From Halopseudomonas aestusnigri (GTDB lineage: Bacteria > Pseudomonadota > Gammaproteobacteria > Pseudomonadales > Pseudomonadaceae): a stretch of DNA of 64,000 bases. The DNA lies in the NCBI RefSeq assembly GCF_002197985.1, contig NZ_NBYK01000015.1, forward strand, positions 1-64,000. Direction: 5' to 3'. Position numbers and translations under genes: made by a program. Shown here piece by piece: positions 9,243 to 22,589 of this stretch (within the stretch, counting starts at the first letter, position 1; every line of letters begins with the position of its first letter). Under the pieces are notes generated by a model. The model was given only the letters and a program-made list of their open reading frames with translations, searched no databases and was not told where the DNA came from.

Positions 9243-10571
9243 ATGGCTAAGCAAGGCGCTCTTTCTGGAATGAATCAAGGTGGCTTGAGTGAACTCTGGG
9301 GGCGCCTGCGCTTCCTGTTCCTCGCGATCATCGTTTACCGTATCGGGGCGCATATTCCGGTTCCCGGGATAAACCCTGATCGTCTGGCCGATCTGTTCAA
9401 TCAGAATTCAGAGACGATCCTTAGCCTGTTCAACATGTTCTCCGGCGGTGCCCTGGAGCGAATGAGTATCTTCGCTCTGGGCATCATGCCGTACATCTCT
9501 GCATCCATCATCATGCAGCTGATGACGGCGGTGACCCCGTCGCTTGAGCAGTTGAAGAAGGAAGGGGAGTCCGGACGCCGGAAGATCAGTCAGTACACGC
9601 GTTATCTGACGCTGGTGCTGGCTTTTATACAAGCCATCGGTATGTCCGTTGGTCTGGCCAGTCAGGGCGTTGCGTTTGACACAGGGTTCAGCTTCTATTT
9701 TGTGGCTGTTACTACCTTTGTTGCTGGCGCAATGTTCATGATGTGGCTCGGTGAGCAGATCACCGAGCGAGGTATCGGTAACGGTATCTCGATGCTGATT
9801 TTCGCCGGCATTGTTGCCGGTTTGCCGGCAGCCATTGGACAGTCCTTCGAAGGTGCCCGTCTGGGTACCATCAACATATTCGCGCTGATTGGTGTTGGCC
9901 TGGTGGCTATCGCCATGATTGCGTTCGTCGTCTTCGTCGAGCGTGGCCAGCGCAGAATTACGGTCAACTACGCCAAGCGTCAGCAAGGTCGCAAGGTATT
10001 CGCCGCGCAGACCAGCCATTTGCCTCTCAAGGTCAACATGGCAGGTGTGATCCCGGCGATCTTTGCCAGCAGTATCCTGTTGTTCCCGGCCTCGCTGGGT
10101 ACCTGGTTCGCCCAGGGTGACAACATGGAATGGCTGCAAACCCTGGCTCAGGCCATTGGACCGGGTAAGCCGCTGAATATCATTCTGTTTAGTGCAGGGA
10201 TTATTTTCTTCTGCTTCTTCTACACAGCCTTGATGTTCAATCCGAAGGATGTTGCGGAAAACCTCAAGAAGTCCGGCGCGTTCATTCCGGGTATTCGTCC
10301 CGGTGAGCAGTCCGCTCGCTACATCGATAGCGTTCTGACTCGCCTCACCCTGTTCGGGGCCCTGTATATGACCGCTGTCTGCTTGTTGCCGCAGTTCCTG
10401 GTGGTGTCGGCGAATGTGCCCTTCTATCTGGGTGGGACATCGCTGCTGATCGTTGTTGTGGTTGTTATGGACTTCATGTCCCAAGTACAATCGCACCTCG
10501 TTTCTCAGCAGTACGAGTCTCTTTTGAAGAAATCTAACCTGAAAGGTTACGGCAGCGGCATGCTCCGCTGA
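9243..10571 (+). CDS. secY: preprotein translocase subunit SecY
   Basis: SecY is the channel subunit of the SecYEG translocon in the inner membrane. The 442-residue product has the expected ten hydrophobic segments, an N-terminal [20 protein letters not shown] start, the plug-region segment around [14 protein letters not shown], and the conserved cytosolic loop with [18 protein letters not shown]. It follows rplO immediately, as in most bacteria, linking translocon and ribosome production. Confidence 0.98.
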   Translation: MAKQGALSGMNQGGLSELWGRLRFLFLAIIVYRIGAHIPVPGINPDRLADLFNQNSETILSLFNMFSGGALERMSIFALGIMPYISASIIMQLMTAVTPSLEQLKKEGESGRRKISQYTRYLTLVLAFIQAIGMSVGLASQGVAFDTGFSFYFVAVTTFVAGAMFMMWLGEQITERGIGNGISMLIFAGIVAGLPAAIGQSFEGARLGTINIFALIGVGLVAIAMIAFVVFVERGQRRITVNYAKRQQGRKVFAAQTSHLPLKVNMAGVIPAIFASSILLFPASLGTWFAQGDNMEWLQTLAQAIGPGKPLNIILFSAGIIFFCFFYTALMFNPKDVAENLKKSGAFIPGIRPGEQSARYIDSVLTRLTLFGALYMTAVCLLPQFLVVSANVPFYLGGTSLLIVVVVVMDFMSQVQSHLVSQQYESLLKKSNLKGYGSGMLR

Positions 10572-10595
10572 GTCTTCGGGTTATAGGAGTCGGCT

Positions 10596-10712
10596 ATGAA
10601 AGTTGCAGCATCAGTCAAGAAGCTTTGCCGTAACTGCAAGGTTATCCGTCGCAACGGTTGCGTACGTGTAATCTGCAGTGCTGAGCCCCGTCATAAGCAG
10701 CGCCAGGGTTAA
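10596..10712 (+). CDS. rpmJ: 50S ribosomal protein L36, zinc-binding form
   Basis: A 38-residue gene lies behind TATAGGAGTCGGCT. Its product begins [20 protein letters not shown] and ends with RHKQRQG. Cys11, Cys14, Cys27 and His33 form the C-X2-C-X12-C-X4-H zinc ribbon, so this is the zinc-dependent form. It closes the spc gene set; a hairpin follows before rpsM. Confidence 0.95.
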   Translation: MKVAASVKKLCRNCKVIRRNGCVRVICSAEPRHKQRQG

Positions 10713-10751
10713 TTCCCGGTTCTGAATTAAGACTACGTCTCAGGATAACCG

Positions 10752-10793
10752 CCACCTGGCCAAATTTTGGCCAGGTGGTTGAATTTTATTTTT
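10752..10793 (+). terminator. hairpin between rpmJ and rpsM
   Basis: CCACCTGGCCAAA (10752-10764) pairs perfectly with TTTGGCCAGGTGG (10766-10778), a 13-bp stem, followed by the T-rich TTGAATTTTATTTTTG. It probably ends or attenuates spc transcription before the alpha operon. Confidence 0.7.
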
Positions 10794-10807
10794 GTTAGCG
10801 CTACCCT
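10779..10807 (+). promoter_or_regulatory. candidate promoter of the alpha operon
   Basis: TTGAAT (10779-10784) and TACCCT (10802-10807) are spaced by 17 bases, just after the hairpin and 66 bases before rpsM. The -10 element is weak (three of six consensus bases), so this is tentative. Confidence 0.35.
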
Positions 10808-10872
10808 ACTGCACCCTTTTTCGAGCAACCTCTTTGGGTTGAGTCAGGTAGCTGTCAGACGGAGTAAATTGG

Positions 10873-11229
10873 ATGGCCCGTATTGCAGGCGTCAACATCC
10901 CGGATAACAAGCACACTGTTATCTCTCTGACCTATATCTTTGGTATTGGTCAGACCAAGGCACAACAGATCTGTGCCGCCACTGGCATTGAGCCCAGTGT
11001 CAAAATCAAGGATCTGAGCGAAGAGCAGATTGATACCCTGCGCAATGAAGTCGCCAAGAGCAACACCGAAGGCGATCTGCGCCGCGCGATCAACATGAAC
11101 GTCAAGCGCCTCATGGATCTCGGCTGCTATCGTGGCCTGCGTCACCGTCGTGGCCTGCCGGTCCGCGGTCAGCGCACCAAGACCAATGCCCGTACCCGTA
11201 AGGGTCCGCGCAAGCCGATCCGTAAGTAA
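10873..11229 (+). CDS. rpsM: 30S ribosomal protein S13
   Basis: S13 forms intersubunit bridges in the 30S head and contacts P-site tRNA with its C-terminal tail. The 118-residue product begins [20 protein letters not shown] and ends [17 protein letters not shown], both typical. GACGGAGTAAATTGG precedes the start. It is first in the alpha operon. Confidence 0.98.
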   Translation: MARIAGVNIPDNKHTVISLTYIFGIGQTKAQQICAATGIEPSVKIKDLSEEQIDTLRNEVAKSNTEGDLRRAINMNVKRLMDLGCYRGLRHRRGLPVRGQRTKTNARTRKGPRKPIRK

Positions 11230-11249
11230 TTGCGAGGGAATCTACAGAT

Positions 11250-11639
11250 ATGGCTAAGCCAGCTGCTCGTGTACGTAAAAAAGTAAAAAAGACGGTCGTT
11301 GATGGGGTCGCCCACATCCACGCGTCTTTCAATAACACCATCATCACCATCACTGACCGTCAGGGTAACGCCCTGAGCTGGGCAACTTCCGGCGGCTCCG
11401 GCTTCCGTGGTTCCCGTAAGAGCACTCCGTTTGCTGCCCAGGTAGCTGCCGAGCGCGCCGGTCAGGCTGCTCTTGAGTATGGCCTGAAGAACCTCGACGT
11501 TTGCGTTAAAGGCCCCGGCCCAGGTCGTGAGTCGGCAGTTCGTGCACTGAATTCTTGTGGTTACAAGATCAGCAGCATCACCGATGTCACCCCTATTCCC
11601 CACAACGGCTGCCGCCCGCCCAAGAAGCGTCGCGTTTAA
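11250..11639 (+). CDS. rpsK: 30S ribosomal protein S11
   Basis: S11 lies on the 30S platform near the E-site mRNA. The 129-residue product has the conserved [20 protein letters not shown] core and the C-terminal [18 protein letters not shown] signature. GCGAGGGAAT precedes the ATG. It is between rpsM and rpsD as expected. Confidence 0.98.
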   Translation: MAKPAARVRKKVKKTVVDGVAHIHASFNNTIITITDRQGNALSWATSGGSGFRGSRKSTPFAAQVAAERAGQAALEYGLKNLDVCVKGPGPGRESAVRALNSCGYKISSITDVTPIPHNGCRPPKKRRV

Positions 11640-11654
11640 TCAGGAGACGGTAAA

Positions 11655-12275
11655 ATGGCTCGTTATATTGGTCCCAAGTGCAAGCTGTCTCGTCGCGAAG
11701 GTACTGACCTGTTCCTGAAAAGCGGCGTGCGCGCTCTCGACTCCAAGTGCAAACTGGAAACCCCTCCGGGTGTTCACGGTCAGCGCCGCGGTCGTCTTTC
11801 GGAATATGGTACTCAGCTGCGCGAGAAGCAGAAAGTCCGTCGTATGTATGGCGTTCTTGAGCGTCAGTTCCGCAACTATTACAAGGAAGCAGCCCGTCTG
11901 AAGGGCGCTACCGGTGAGAACCTGCTGCAACTGCTCGAGCGTCGTCTGGACAACGTCGTTTACCGCATGGGTTTCGGTGCTACTCGCGCTGAAGCACGCC
12001 AGCTGGTATCCCACAAGTCCATCAGTGTCAACGGCAAGACTGTCAATATCGCGTCTTACCTGGTTTCCCCGGGTGACGTAGTTGCTGTCCGTGAAAAGGC
12101 CAAAAACCAGCTGCGCATCAACAGCGCTCTGGAGCAGGCTGCTCAGCGCGGTGGTGCGGAGTGGGTTGAAGTAGACGCTGGCAAGAAAGAAGGCGTTTTC
12201 AAAGCCCTGCCTGCACGCAGCGACCTGTACGCCGACATCAACGAAAACCTGATCGTCGAGCTGTACTCCAAGTAA
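11655..12275 (+). CDS. rpsD: 30S ribosomal protein S4
   Basis: S4 is a primary 16S rRNA binder and the autogenous repressor of the alpha operon in E. coli. The 206-residue protein starts [20 protein letters not shown], carries the S4 RNA-binding domain (residues about 95-155, including [20 protein letters not shown]), and ends [21 protein letters not shown] precedes the start. Confidence 0.98.
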   Translation: MARYIGPKCKLSRREGTDLFLKSGVRALDSKCKLETPPGVHGQRRGRLSEYGTQLREKQKVRRMYGVLERQFRNYYKEAARLKGATGENLLQLLERRLDNVVYRMGFGATRAEARQLVSHKSISVNGKTVNIASYLVSPGDVVAVREKAKNQLRINSALEQAAQRGGAEWVEVDAGKKEGVFKALPARSDLYADINENLIVELYSK

Positions 12276-12302
12276 GCGACAGACAGCATAAAGGTGCCCC
12301 AC

Positions 12303-13304
12303 ATGCAGAGTTCGGTTACCGAGTTTCTAACACCGCGTCACATTGACGTTCAGGAAACTTCGCCCACACGTGCCAAGATTACTCTTGAGCCGCTGGAGCG
12401 TGGTTTCGGTCACACCCTGGGCAATGCGCTTCGTCGCATTCTGCTCTCGTCCATGCCCGGCTGCGCCGTGGTAGAGGCCGAAATCGACGGCGTGTTGCAC
12501 GAGTACAGCGCCATCGAAGGCGTTCAGGAAGACGTCATCGAGATCCTGCTCAACCTGAAAGGGTTGGCGATCATCATGCACGGTCGCGACCAGGTAACCC
12601 TGAACCTTTCCAAGAAAGGCCCGGGCGTTGTTACTGCCGCTGACATTCAGCTGGACCACGAAGTCGAAATCGTCAACCCGGATCACGTGATTGCCACGCT
12701 GTCCGACAATGGCGAACTGAACATGAAGCTCACTGTAGCTCGTGGTCGTGGTTACGAGCCGGCCGATGCGCGTCAGTCCGATGAGGACGAGACCCGCTCT
12801 ATCGGTCGTCTGCAGCTGGACGCCACCTACACTCCCGTACGCCGCGTTGCGTATGTGGTGGAGAGTGCGCGTGTCGAGCAGCGTACTAACTTGGACAAGC
12901 TGGTCATCGATCTCGAGACCAACGGCACTCTGGACCCGGAAGAGGCGATTCGTCGCGCTGCAACCATCCTCCAGCAGCAACTGGCTGCCTTCGTGGACCT
13001 GAAGGGTGACCAGGAGCCGGTGGTGGAGCAGCAGGAAGACGAGATTGACCCGATCCTGCTGCGCCCGGTGGACGATCTTGAGCTGACTGTCCGTTCGGCC
13101 AACTGCCTGAAGGCCGAAAATATCTATTACATTGGCGATCTGATCCAGCGTACCGAAGTAGAGCTGCTGAAGACCCCGAACCTGGGCAAGAAGTCTCTGA
13201 CCGAGATCAAAGACGTTCTGGCCTCTCGTGGTCTGTCTCTGGGTATGCGTCTGGACAACTGGCCGCCTGCAAGCTTGAAGAAGGACGATAAGGTTTCGGC
13301 CTGA
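12303..13304 (+). CDS. rpoA: RNA polymerase alpha subunit
   Basis: RpoA nucleates polymerase assembly through its N-terminal domain and contacts UP elements and activators through its C-terminal domain. The ATG at 12303 gives 333 residues beginning [17 protein letters not shown], the pseudomonad length; the in-frame GTG at 12294 would add MPH. The N-terminal [20 protein letters not shown] segment and the C-terminal helix-hairpin-helix region (residues about 250-320, with [16 protein letters not shown]) are intact. Confidence 0.98.
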   Translation: MQSSVTEFLTPRHIDVQETSPTRAKITLEPLERGFGHTLGNALRRILLSSMPGCAVVEAEIDGVLHEYSAIEGVQEDVIEILLNLKGLAIIMHGRDQVTLNLSKKGPGVVTAADIQLDHEVEIVNPDHVIATLSDNGELNMKLTVARGRGYEPADARQSDEDETRSIGRLQLDATYTPVRRVAYVVESARVEQRTNLDKLVIDLETNGTLDPEEAIRRAATILQQQLAAFVDLKGDQEPVVEQQEDEIDPILLRPVDDLELTVRSANCLKAENIYYIGDLIQRTEVELLKTPNLGKKSLTEIKDVLASRGLSLGMRLDNWPPASLKKDDKVSA

Positions 13305-13330
13305 TCGTCTCGACACCGAGGAATTGAGAG

Positions 13331-13711
13331 ATGCGTCATCGTAAAAGTGGTCGTCACCTGAGTCGAACCAGCGCACACCGCAAGGCTATGTTCCAGAACA
13401 TGGCTGTGTCGCTGTTCGAGAATGAACTGATCAAAACTACTCTGCCGAAAGCCAAGGAGCTGCGTCGCGTTGCCGAGCCGCTGATCACCCTGGCCAAGGA
13501 AGACACCGTTGCCAATCGTCGTCTGGCGTTTGACCGTACTCGCAGCAAGTCTGCAGTTGGCAAACTGTTCAACGACCTGGGCAAGCGCTATGCAACCCGT
13601 CCGGGTGGCTACGTTCGCATCCTCAAGTGCGGTTTCCGCGCTGGTGATGCTGCCCCGATGGCTTACGTTGAGCTGGTTGACCGCCCAGAAGCGGTTGCAG
13701 CTGAAGAGTAA
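13331..13711 (+). CDS. rplQ: 50S ribosomal protein L17
   Basis: L17 lies near the tunnel exit on the 50S surface. The 126-residue product begins [20 protein letters not shown] and includes the conserved [17 protein letters not shown] region. GAGGAATTGAG precedes the ATG. It is the last gene of the alpha operon and is followed 13 bases on by a strong terminator. Confidence 0.98.
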   Translation: MRHRKSGRHLSRTSAHRKAMFQNMAVSLFENELIKTTLPKAKELRRVAEPLITLAKEDTVANRRLAFDRTRSKSAVGKLFNDLGKRYATRPGGYVRILKCGFRAGDAAPMAYVELVDRPEAVAAEE

Positions 13712-13724
13712 GTATCAGCGCTAC

Positions 13725-13752
13725 AAAAAAACCGGCTCAGGCCGGTTTTTTT
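13725..13752 (+). terminator. intrinsic terminator of the alpha operon
   Basis: A perfect 12-bp stem (AAAAAAACCGGC with GCCGGTTTTTTT as partner) closes a TCAG tetraloop. The A-rich left arm means it could work on both strands. It ends rpoA-rplQ transcription. Confidence 0.9.
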
Positions 13753-13940
13753 GTGCCTGCAGATCCGCCTGCTGCACTATGAGCGGCCTCGAATGCACGG
13801 CGCTGGTGCTCTGCGCAGGGCGGGGTCAACCATAGGCGCTTTCTCAGGCCGTCGGTTTGCTATGTTTTACGCTATGTAAATTAAGTTGCACGATTCTTGC
13901 TTGCCGTTCCGTGGAATTCATCTATCCGGAGCGGTGCCCC

Positions 13941-15887
13941 ATGTCCTTGCGTTTCAAGTTGGCAATAACCTACCTGCTCGTTGGTCTGGTACCGGTGGCC
14001 GTAATGGCCGCTACGGTGTATTCGCAGGCGAGTAACGCGCTGCGAGACCAGACCCTCAACACGCTTCAGGCGGTTGCCAGTATCAAGCAGCGTCAGCTGC
14101 AGGATGGATGGGCGCAGCGGCGCAATCAGCTCGACACCCTGAGTCGTACGCTGAGCAACAGCTATCTTGGTCTGGATGCAGTCGCGCTGGTCAGCGCCAG
14201 CAGTTATGACAAGCCTACCTTTGAGCATTTCATCGAAGCCTACGGGTATCGCGATCTGAAGCTGGTCAGCCCCGATGGGCTGGTGTTCTTCAGTGTTAAC
14301 CGCGGTCCTGCCTATCAGGCTTTGCTGACTGATTCCGAATGGGCAGATACACCGCTGGGTGGTGCCGTCGCGCAGGGGCTGTCAGACCCACGAATTCACA
14401 TTGGCGACCAGGTTTCTGACTCCTTGAGTGCAGACTCGGTACAGTATCTGGTCGCGCCAATTGGAGCTGACGGGCTGATACAGGCGCTGTTGGTACTTGA
14501 GTTGCCAATCGGTCCGCTCAATGAACTGATGCACGAACGCCAGGGGCTGGGTGACAAGGGTGAGACCTATCTGGTGGGCAATGATCGACGTTTGCGTTCC
14601 GATTCGGTGCGCTATGCGGACCGGCGCGCCGGGCAGGGGCAGACGCTTGGTGGCCTTGCGATCGAACAGGCCATGGCCGGGCAGAGCGGACGCCTGAGCG
14701 AATCCGGTCTTGATGGGGCTGTGGCGTTGAAAGCCTTTGCGCCGGTGGAGTTCGGCGATCAGCACTGGGCGCTGATCGCCGAAGTGGATTCCGAGCAGGC
14801 TTTCGCGCCGGTGCGTGCGCTGATGTGGCAGGTATTGTTGCTTGGGGTTTTTACCGTCGTTGCAGTATTGCTGGCGACGTTGCTGGTCAGTCGCAGTGTG
14901 ATGCGCCCGCTCGGTGATGAGCCGCTCAACATGGTCAGCTTCGCAAAGAGCCTGGCCAGAGGTGAACTTCGCTCTGCGGGTAAGCAGGCGCGCTCCGGAG
15001 GGCTGCTGCAGGCGCTACAGGAAATGGCGGCCGCCTGGCGCGGTGTGGTTCAACAGTTGCGTGCTTCCAGCGAGGCGGTTGGTGGTGCCAGTGATGACAT
15101 TCTTGATGCGGCGGGGCGTACCAGTGCCAGGCTGGAGCAGCAGCAAGACGCCGTAGAGATGGTCGTCTCTGCTGTGGACGAGATGGCGGCAACCGTACAG
15201 GAAATCGCGAGCTCCGCATCAGCTAGTGCCGAGCGGACTGCTGGTGCACGCAAGGCGTTCGGGGCGATGCAGAACACGCTGGAAGAGATGATCAGTCGTC
15301 AGGATCAGCTACTCGGCGGTCTGCGTAGCGCGGACGCTGTGGTTCAAACCCTCGCCGATGATAGTCGGCAGATTGGCGTTGTGCTGCAGGTGATCAACGG
15401 TATTGCGGAGCAGACCAACCTGCTCGCACTCAACGCAGCAATTGAGGCTGCCCGCGCCGGGGAGCAGGGGAGGGGATTTGCGGTGGTTGCCGATGAAGTG
15501 CGTCAGCTCGCGCTGCGTACCCGCACTGCTACCGAGGAGGTGGTCACTATAGTCGGCGCCCTGGATCAGTCCTCGTTGCAAGCGCTTGATCGCATGCAGG
15601 CCGCGTCATCGCAGGCACAGTCGCTGGAGCAGGAAACCCAGCTGGTGCTGGGCCGTCTCGGAGATCTGGACGGTGCGCTGCATTCTGTTCAGAGCCTGGC
15701 GTTTCAGATCGCCACGGCTGCGGAGCAGCAGGCCGCAACGACCGCGGACGTAAACCGACACATGCATCAGTTACAGGACATGACAGCTGAAAGTCGGGAC
15801 ACTGCACTGCATACCCGCGTCAGCGGCGAGCGGCTGCAGCAGCTGGCGGGCAGTCAGCTGCAGCTGGTCGCACATTTTCAACTGTAG
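13941..15887 (+). CDS. methyl-accepting chemotaxis protein
   Basis: A membrane chemoreceptor that would pass periplasmic ligand signals to CheA/CheW. The ATG at 13941 follows GGAG by nine bases and opens with [20 protein letters not shown], a first membrane segment; the 648-residue product then has a periplasmic sensor of roughly 265 residues, a second membrane segment (about 295-320), a HAMP-like linker, and the signalling domain. The hairpin tip (about residue 490-520) has [20 protein letters not shown] and [10 protein letters not shown], diagnostic of the family. The ligand cannot be read from sequence. In P. aeruginosa katA and bfrA occupy this place between rplQ and uvrA, as I recall. 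Confidence 0.95.
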   Translation: MSLRFKLAITYLLVGLVPVAVMAATVYSQASNALRDQTLNTLQAVASIKQRQLQDGWAQRRNQLDTLSRTLSNSYLGLDAVALVSASSYDKPTFEHFIEAYGYRDLKLVSPDGLVFFSVNRGPAYQALLTDSEWADTPLGGAVAQGLSDPRIHIGDQVSDSLSADSVQYLVAPIGADGLIQALLVLELPIGPLNELMHERQGLGDKGETYLVGNDRRLRSDSVRYADRRAGQGQTLGGLAIEQAMAGQSGRLSESGLDGAVALKAFAPVEFGDQHWALIAEVDSEQAFAPVRALMWQVLLLGVFTVVAVLLATLLVSRSVMRPLGDEPLNMVSFAKSLARGELRSAGKQARSGGLLQALQEMAAAWRGVVQQLRASSEAVGGASDDILDAAGRTSARLEQQQDAVEMVVSAVDEMAATVQEIASSASASAERTAGARKAFGAMQNTLEEMISRQDQLLGGLRSADAVVQTLADDSRQIGVVLQVINGIAEQTNLLALNAAIEAARAGEQGRGFAVVADEVRQLALRTRTATEEVVTIVGALDQSSLQALDRMQAASSQAQSLEQETQLVLGRLGDLDGALHSVQSLAFQIATAAEQQAATTADVNRHMHQLQDMTAESRDTALHTRVSGERLQQLAGSQLQLVAHFQL

Positions 15888-15889
15888 GA

Positions 15890-18721
<2,832 letters not shown>

Positions 18722-18872
18722 AGTACTCTCACCTCGTGGCCGGCAAAGCGCACAAGTATACGGCCTGCGCTGGTCCGGCGGCAAAGTTGGAGAGGTGAAC
18801 GGACTCTGTCCGGATGGCCATCCCGGTGACGGGAAAGGCGTGATAAAATCCGCGCTTTTACCCGGAGCTGTC

Positions 18873-20243
18873 ATGCATCAGGTTGACTCGATGAGTCCGC
18901 AGGAACGCCGCGCCTCGATCTCGCTGGCGCTGGTTTTTGCCTTTCGCATGCTGGGTCTGTTTATGGTGTTGCCGGTGCTGGCGACCTATGGCCAGCAACT
19001 TCAGGGGGCCACGCCGCTGCTGATTGGCATGGCAATCGGTGCCTACGGGCTGACCCAGGCTGTGCTGCAAATTCCCTTCGGCATGCTGTCCGATCGGATC
19101 GGGCGCAAACCGGTCATTGTCTTCGGTCTCGTGCTGTTTGCGGCTGGGGGCCTGCTGGCGGCAGGGGCGGACAGCATTCAACAGGTGATAGCCGGGCGGA
19201 TTCTGCAAGGGGCGGGCGCCATCGCAGCCGCAGTCATGGCGCTGGTTGCCGACTCGACCCGTGAACAGCACCGTACCAAGGCCATGGCGATGATCGGCAT
19301 GAGTATCGGCCTGGCCTTTGCCGTCGCGATGGTGGCCGGGCCGGTCGTTGCCGGCATCGCCGGGCTGGGCGGCGTCTTTCTGTCGACCTCGATGTTGGCG
19401 ATCGTTGGTATTGGCCTGGTACTGCTGGTCGTGCCGACGCCGCAGCTGGTGCTTCACCACCGCGATGCCGGGATTGTTCGCGGTGCCCTGCGACCGGCGC
19501 TCGCTAATCCTGAACTGTTGCGGCTGAATTACGGCATCGCCTGCCTTCACGCCATTCTGATGGCGACCTTTCTGGCGATTCCGCTGGCGCTTCAGCAGCA
19601 GGCCGGCCTGCCAAAGGAAGAGCACTGGTGGGTCTATCTGGCGGCCTTGCTGTTGTCGTTCTTCGGTATGGTGCCGTTCATTATTTACGCCGAAAGGCAG
19701 CGTCAGATGAAGAGAGTGCTGCTGGGTGCGGTGGCCTTGCTGGTGTTGGTCCAGCCGCTGTTCTGGCTGACCCAGGCTTCGCTGCCCTGGCTGGTCGCCT
19801 GCATCATCCTGTTCTTTGTCGGTTTCAACCTGCTGGAGGCGACCTTGCCGTCGTTGCTCAGCAAGATTGCCCCGGCAGGCGGCAAGGGCACTGCTATGGG
19901 CGTGTATTCCACCAGTCAGTTTGCCGGGGCGGCACTGGGTGGCATGTTCGGCGGCTGGTTGTTCGCCCATTTTGGTCTGGGCGGGGTATTCGTCGGATGC
20001 GCGCTGCTGGCACTGTCGTGGCTGGCTATTGGTGTTACCATGCGTGAACCGCCTTACGTAACCAGTTACCGGTTGGCCGTGTCCTCTGACCGCATCAGAG
20101 ACGCAGGCCTGGCCGCCAGCCTGCTTGCTGTCGCAGGTGTGACCGACGTCGTGATTGTTGCCGACGAATCGGCTGCCTACTTGAAAGTCGACAGCAAACT
20201 GCTGGATCGTGAAGCGTTGGACCGGGTCGCAGCACCCGTTTGA
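18873..20243 (+). CDS. YajR-like major facilitator transporter
   Basis: A 12-helix inner-membrane transporter of the MFS drug-efflux type. From the ATG at 18873 (after CGGAGC) the product has 456 residues. The loop motif [14 protein letters not shown] after helix 2 is typical of MFS. After the last membrane segment there is a soluble tail of about 65 residues ([14 protein letters not shown] onwards) resembling the YAM ferredoxin-like domain of E. coli YajR. The substrate is unknown. It is divergent from uvrA and upstream of ssb, an order shared with Pseudomonas genomes. Confidence 0.85.
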   Translation: MHQVDSMSPQERRASISLALVFAFRMLGLFMVLPVLATYGQQLQGATPLLIGMAIGAYGLTQAVLQIPFGMLSDRIGRKPVIVFGLVLFAAGGLLAAGADSIQQVIAGRILQGAGAIAAAVMALVADSTREQHRTKAMAMIGMSIGLAFAVAMVAGPVVAGIAGLGGVFLSTSMLAIVGIGLVLLVVPTPQLVLHHRDAGIVRGALRPALANPELLRLNYGIACLHAILMATFLAIPLALQQQAGLPKEEHWWVYLAALLLSFFGMVPFIIYAERQRQMKRVLLGAVALLVLVQPLFWLTQASLPWLVACIILFFVGFNLLEATLPSLLSKIAPAGGKGTAMGVYSTSQFAGAALGGMFGGWLFAHFGLGGVFVGCALLALSWLAIGVTMREPPYVTSYRLAVSSDRIRDAGLAASLLAVAGVTDVVIVADESAAYLKVDSKLLDREALDRVAAPV

Positions 20244-20269
20244 TCACCCAGGCATATCAGGAGAGTAGA

Positions 20270-20755
20270 ATGGCCAGAGGCGTCAACAAGGTAATTTTGA
20301 TCGGTAATGTCGGTGGTGATCCGGAAGTGCGCTACCTGCCCAATGGTAATGCAGTCGCCAACGTCACCCTGGCAACCACTGACAGCTGGAAAGACAAGCA
20401 GACTGGCCAGATGCAGGAACGCACCGAGTGGCACCGTGTGGTGTTCTTTGGCCGTATCGCCGAGGTGGTTGGCGAGTACGCGCGCAAGGGCTCCAAGCTG
20501 TACGTCGAAGGTCGTCTGCAGACCCGCGAGTGGGAGAAGGACGGCGTCAAACGCTATACCACCGAGGTTGTGGTCGACATGGGCGGTCAGATGCAGCTGC
20601 TCGACAGCCGTCAGGGCGGTGGCGAACAGGGCATGGGCCAGGCCCGCCCGCAGCGTCCCGCAGCCCAGCCGCAGGCCGCCGCGCAGCCGCAGCAGGCCGC
20701 GCCGCAGCAGTCGGCACCGGATTACGACAGCTTTGATGATGACATTCCGTTCTAG
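20270..20755 (+). CDS. ssb: single-stranded DNA-binding protein
   Basis: SSB coats single-stranded DNA in replication, repair and recombination. The 161-residue protein has the OB-fold (residues 1-110, [20 protein letters not shown]), a glutamine/alanine/proline-rich linker, and the acidic tip DSFDDDIPF that docks partner proteins. The ATG at 20270 follows CAGGAGAG. It lies 26 bases after the MFS gene with a terminator behind it. Confidence 0.98.
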   Translation: MARGVNKVILIGNVGGDPEVRYLPNGNAVANVTLATTDSWKDKQTGQMQERTEWHRVVFFGRIAEVVGEYARKGSKLYVEGRLQTREWEKDGVKRYTTEVVVDMGGQMQLLDSRQGGGEQGMGQARPQRPAAQPQAAAQPQQAAPQQSAPDYDSFDDDIPF

Positions 20756-20772
20756 AATGTAGCTGTCGCCGT

Positions 20773-20822
20773 AACCCGGCATGACCTAGGATCCTGTATC
20801 CCCGGTCTGCCGGGTTTTTTTA
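20773..20822 (+). terminator. terminator after ssb
   Basis: AACCCGGCA (20773-20781) pairs with TGCCGGGTT (20808-20816) around a 26-nt loop; a shorter CCCGG/CCGGG stem lies inside. A run of T residues follows. Confidence 0.7.
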
Positions 20823-20899
20823 TGGCTCGTGAAAGCTCCTGTGTCGCAGATGATGCCGGGCAGCGGGTTGCCCAATCACTCCAGCACAGAGAGAGCAAC

Positions 20900-21577
20900 A
20901 TGTCAGAGGTGTATTTCGTTCGTCACGGTCAGGCGTCGTTCGGCAGCGACAACTACGATCAGCTGTCACCAAAGGGGCATCAGCAGGCGCGGATGCTGGG
21001 CGAATACTTCGCGACCCAGCAGCTGCAGTTTGATCACATCCTGACGGGTGACATGGTGCGCCACCGCGAAACGGCCGAGGGCATCTGCGCCGGCATGGGG
21101 GTTGAGGCCAGCGGCTTTCAGGTCTTTCCGGAGTTGAACGAGTTCGACTTTCACTCGATTCTGCACGCCTTTCTTGCCCAGCATCCGGAGCAGGCCTTGC
21201 CCGAAAAGCCGGCTGTTGCCGACTTTTTCAAACGCCTGAAACAGGGCATCGTGCTCTGGTCCGAAGGTGAATTGCAGGGCGATCTGCCGGAAACCTGGGC
21301 CAGCTTCGAGGATCGTATCCTTTCGGTGCGCGAACACATCATGACCAGCTACAAGGGCAGCAAAGTGCTGGCTGTGAGCTCTGGCGGCGCCATTGCCATG
21401 CTGGTGCGTCAGTTGCTTGAGGCGCCCAGCCGGACCATGGTCGAGCTGAATCTGCAGACCCGCAACACCGCGATCATTCAGTGCGTGTTCAACCAGCACA
21501 ACATGCGCTTGAGCAGCTTCAACAGCGTTCCGCACCTCGATAGCCTCCAGCACCGTGACCTGATTACCTACACCTGA
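20900..21577 (+). CDS. histidine phosphatase (phosphoglycerate mutase-like) protein
   Basis: The 225-residue product starts MSEVYFVRHGQASFGSDNYD, giving the RHG motif (Arg8-His9-Gly10) of the histidine phosphatase superfamily, with the conserved LSPKGHQQARMLGEYF segment after it. Near residue 158 the usual second catalytic histidine (SHGG) is replaced by Ser (AVSSGGAI). Related Pseudomonas proteins share this change as I recall, so the subfamily may have altered chemistry. Substrate unknown. The ATG at 20900 follows GAGAGCAAC. Confidence 0.85.
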   Translation: MSEVYFVRHGQASFGSDNYDQLSPKGHQQARMLGEYFATQQLQFDHILTGDMVRHRETAEGICAGMGVEASGFQVFPELNEFDFHSILHAFLAQHPEQALPEKPAVADFFKRLKQGIVLWSEGELQGDLPETWASFEDRILSVREHIMTSYKGSKVLAVSSGGAIAMLVRQLLEAPSRTMVELNLQTRNTAIIQCVFNQHNMRLSSFNSVPHLDSLQHRDLITYT

Positions 21578-21657
21578 ATTTCCACAGGTGACGTAGTGGA
21601 CCTGAGACTGCACAATACAGGCTGTCTCGGGTTATCAGGATCAAGGGTCAACAAAGC

Positions 21658-22539
21658 ATGCGGATGCGGGTGTTGCTGCTGGGCAAGTCGTCACTCCTCG
21701 GGCGCGCACTGACGGTGCAGGCGGCAGCGGAAGACATTGAGTTTCTTACGCTGGAAGAGGAGCCCGCCGATTGGCAACCGTCTGCTATCGCCGGGTGGCT
21801 GGACACTTTGCAGCCGGATGCGGTTGTTGATCTGGCCTTCTACCACCAGCAGTTTCAGGTGCTGGCACCCACTGCCGAAGCGCTGGATCAGCATACGGCA
21901 TTCGCCCGGCAACTGATTGCGGAATGCCAGCAGCGTGATCTGCTGTTGTGCATGCTCTCCAATACGCGTGTGTTTGACGGCAGCAAGGGGCAGCCCTACA
22001 CCGAGAAGGATCCGTTGCAGCCAATTGGTCTGCACGGGGCGCAGCAGGCTGCGCTGGACAGCTTGCTGGAGCAGTGCTGCCCCCGTCATTTGCTGCTGCG
22101 TTTCAGCTGGGTTCTGGATTCGTCCGAAGGCGGCCTGCTGCAGCGTCTTATCAGTCAGTTGTGCAGCGGTGAGACCGTCGTACTGGCCGAGGAGTGGCGG
22201 GGGAACCCGACTCCCGTGGCGGATATGGCGCGGGTGGTGTTGAGTGCGCTCAAGCAATTGGACTGCAACGCCCAGCTGTACGGGTGTTATCACTATGCAA
22301 GTGGAGAAATGGCCAGCTGGATCAGCTTCGCCCGGACACTGGCTCAGGAACTGGTGTCCTGCGGGCGAATCGAGCGCGAGCCGGGCATTGAGCCGGTTGC
22401 CTTCGAGACCCAGCCCGCCGCGGCAGTCGAACCGCGCAACGCGGTGCTCAGCGGACGTCGCCTGCTGCATGTCTTTGGTATCAAGCCGCGCACCTGGCGC
22501 ATCGGCCTGCCCGAATTGCTGGATAAAAAAATCCCCTGA
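21658..22539 (+). CDS. RmlD-like sugar-nucleotide-binding protein, reductase residues missing
   Basis: A 293-residue Rossmann-fold protein resembling dTDP-4-dehydrorhamnose reductase. The N-terminus MRMRVLLLGKSSLLGRAL gives a dinucleotide-binding loop, and TRVFDGSKGQPYTEKDPLQP matches the RmlD middle part. Where RmlD has the catalytic YXXXK, this protein reads LHGAQQA, so both the Tyr and Lys appear absent. It may bind a nucleotide sugar without reducing it. It stands alone, without other rhamnose genes. A second ATG two codons later is an alternative start. Confidence 0.7.
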   Translation: MRMRVLLLGKSSLLGRALTVQAAAEDIEFLTLEEEPADWQPSAIAGWLDTLQPDAVVDLAFYHQQFQVLAPTAEALDQHTAFARQLIAECQQRDLLLCMLSNTRVFDGSKGQPYTEKDPLQPIGLHGAQQAALDSLLEQCCPRHLLLRFSWVLDSSEGGLLQRLISQLCSGETVVLAEEWRGNPTPVADMARVVLSALKQLDCNAQLYGCYHYASGEMASWISFARTLAQELVSCGRIEREPGIEPVAFETQPAAAVEPRNAVLSGRRLLHVFGIKPRTWRIGLPELLDKKIP

Positions 22540-22560
22540 GATCACAAGGATCCCAGGGGA
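22523..22560 (-). terminator. terminator of ompW
   Basis: On the minus strand a TCCCCTGG...CAGGGGA hairpin is followed by TTTTTTTATCC. It overlaps the end of the convergent RmlD-like gene. Confidence 0.8.
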
Positions 22561-22589
22561 AAGTGCAGCCGTGAGTGCGGGAGGAGGGC

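Noticed and set aside
8037-9353. Long minus-strand frames over the ribosomal protein genes (for example 438 codons here)
   Set aside because: All overlap well-identified ribosomal genes on the other strand and are caused by high GC and biased codon use.
18722-18872. SOS (LexA) box expected upstream of uvrA
   Set aside because: No CTGT-N8-ACAG-type palindrome is present in the uvrA-yajR gap.
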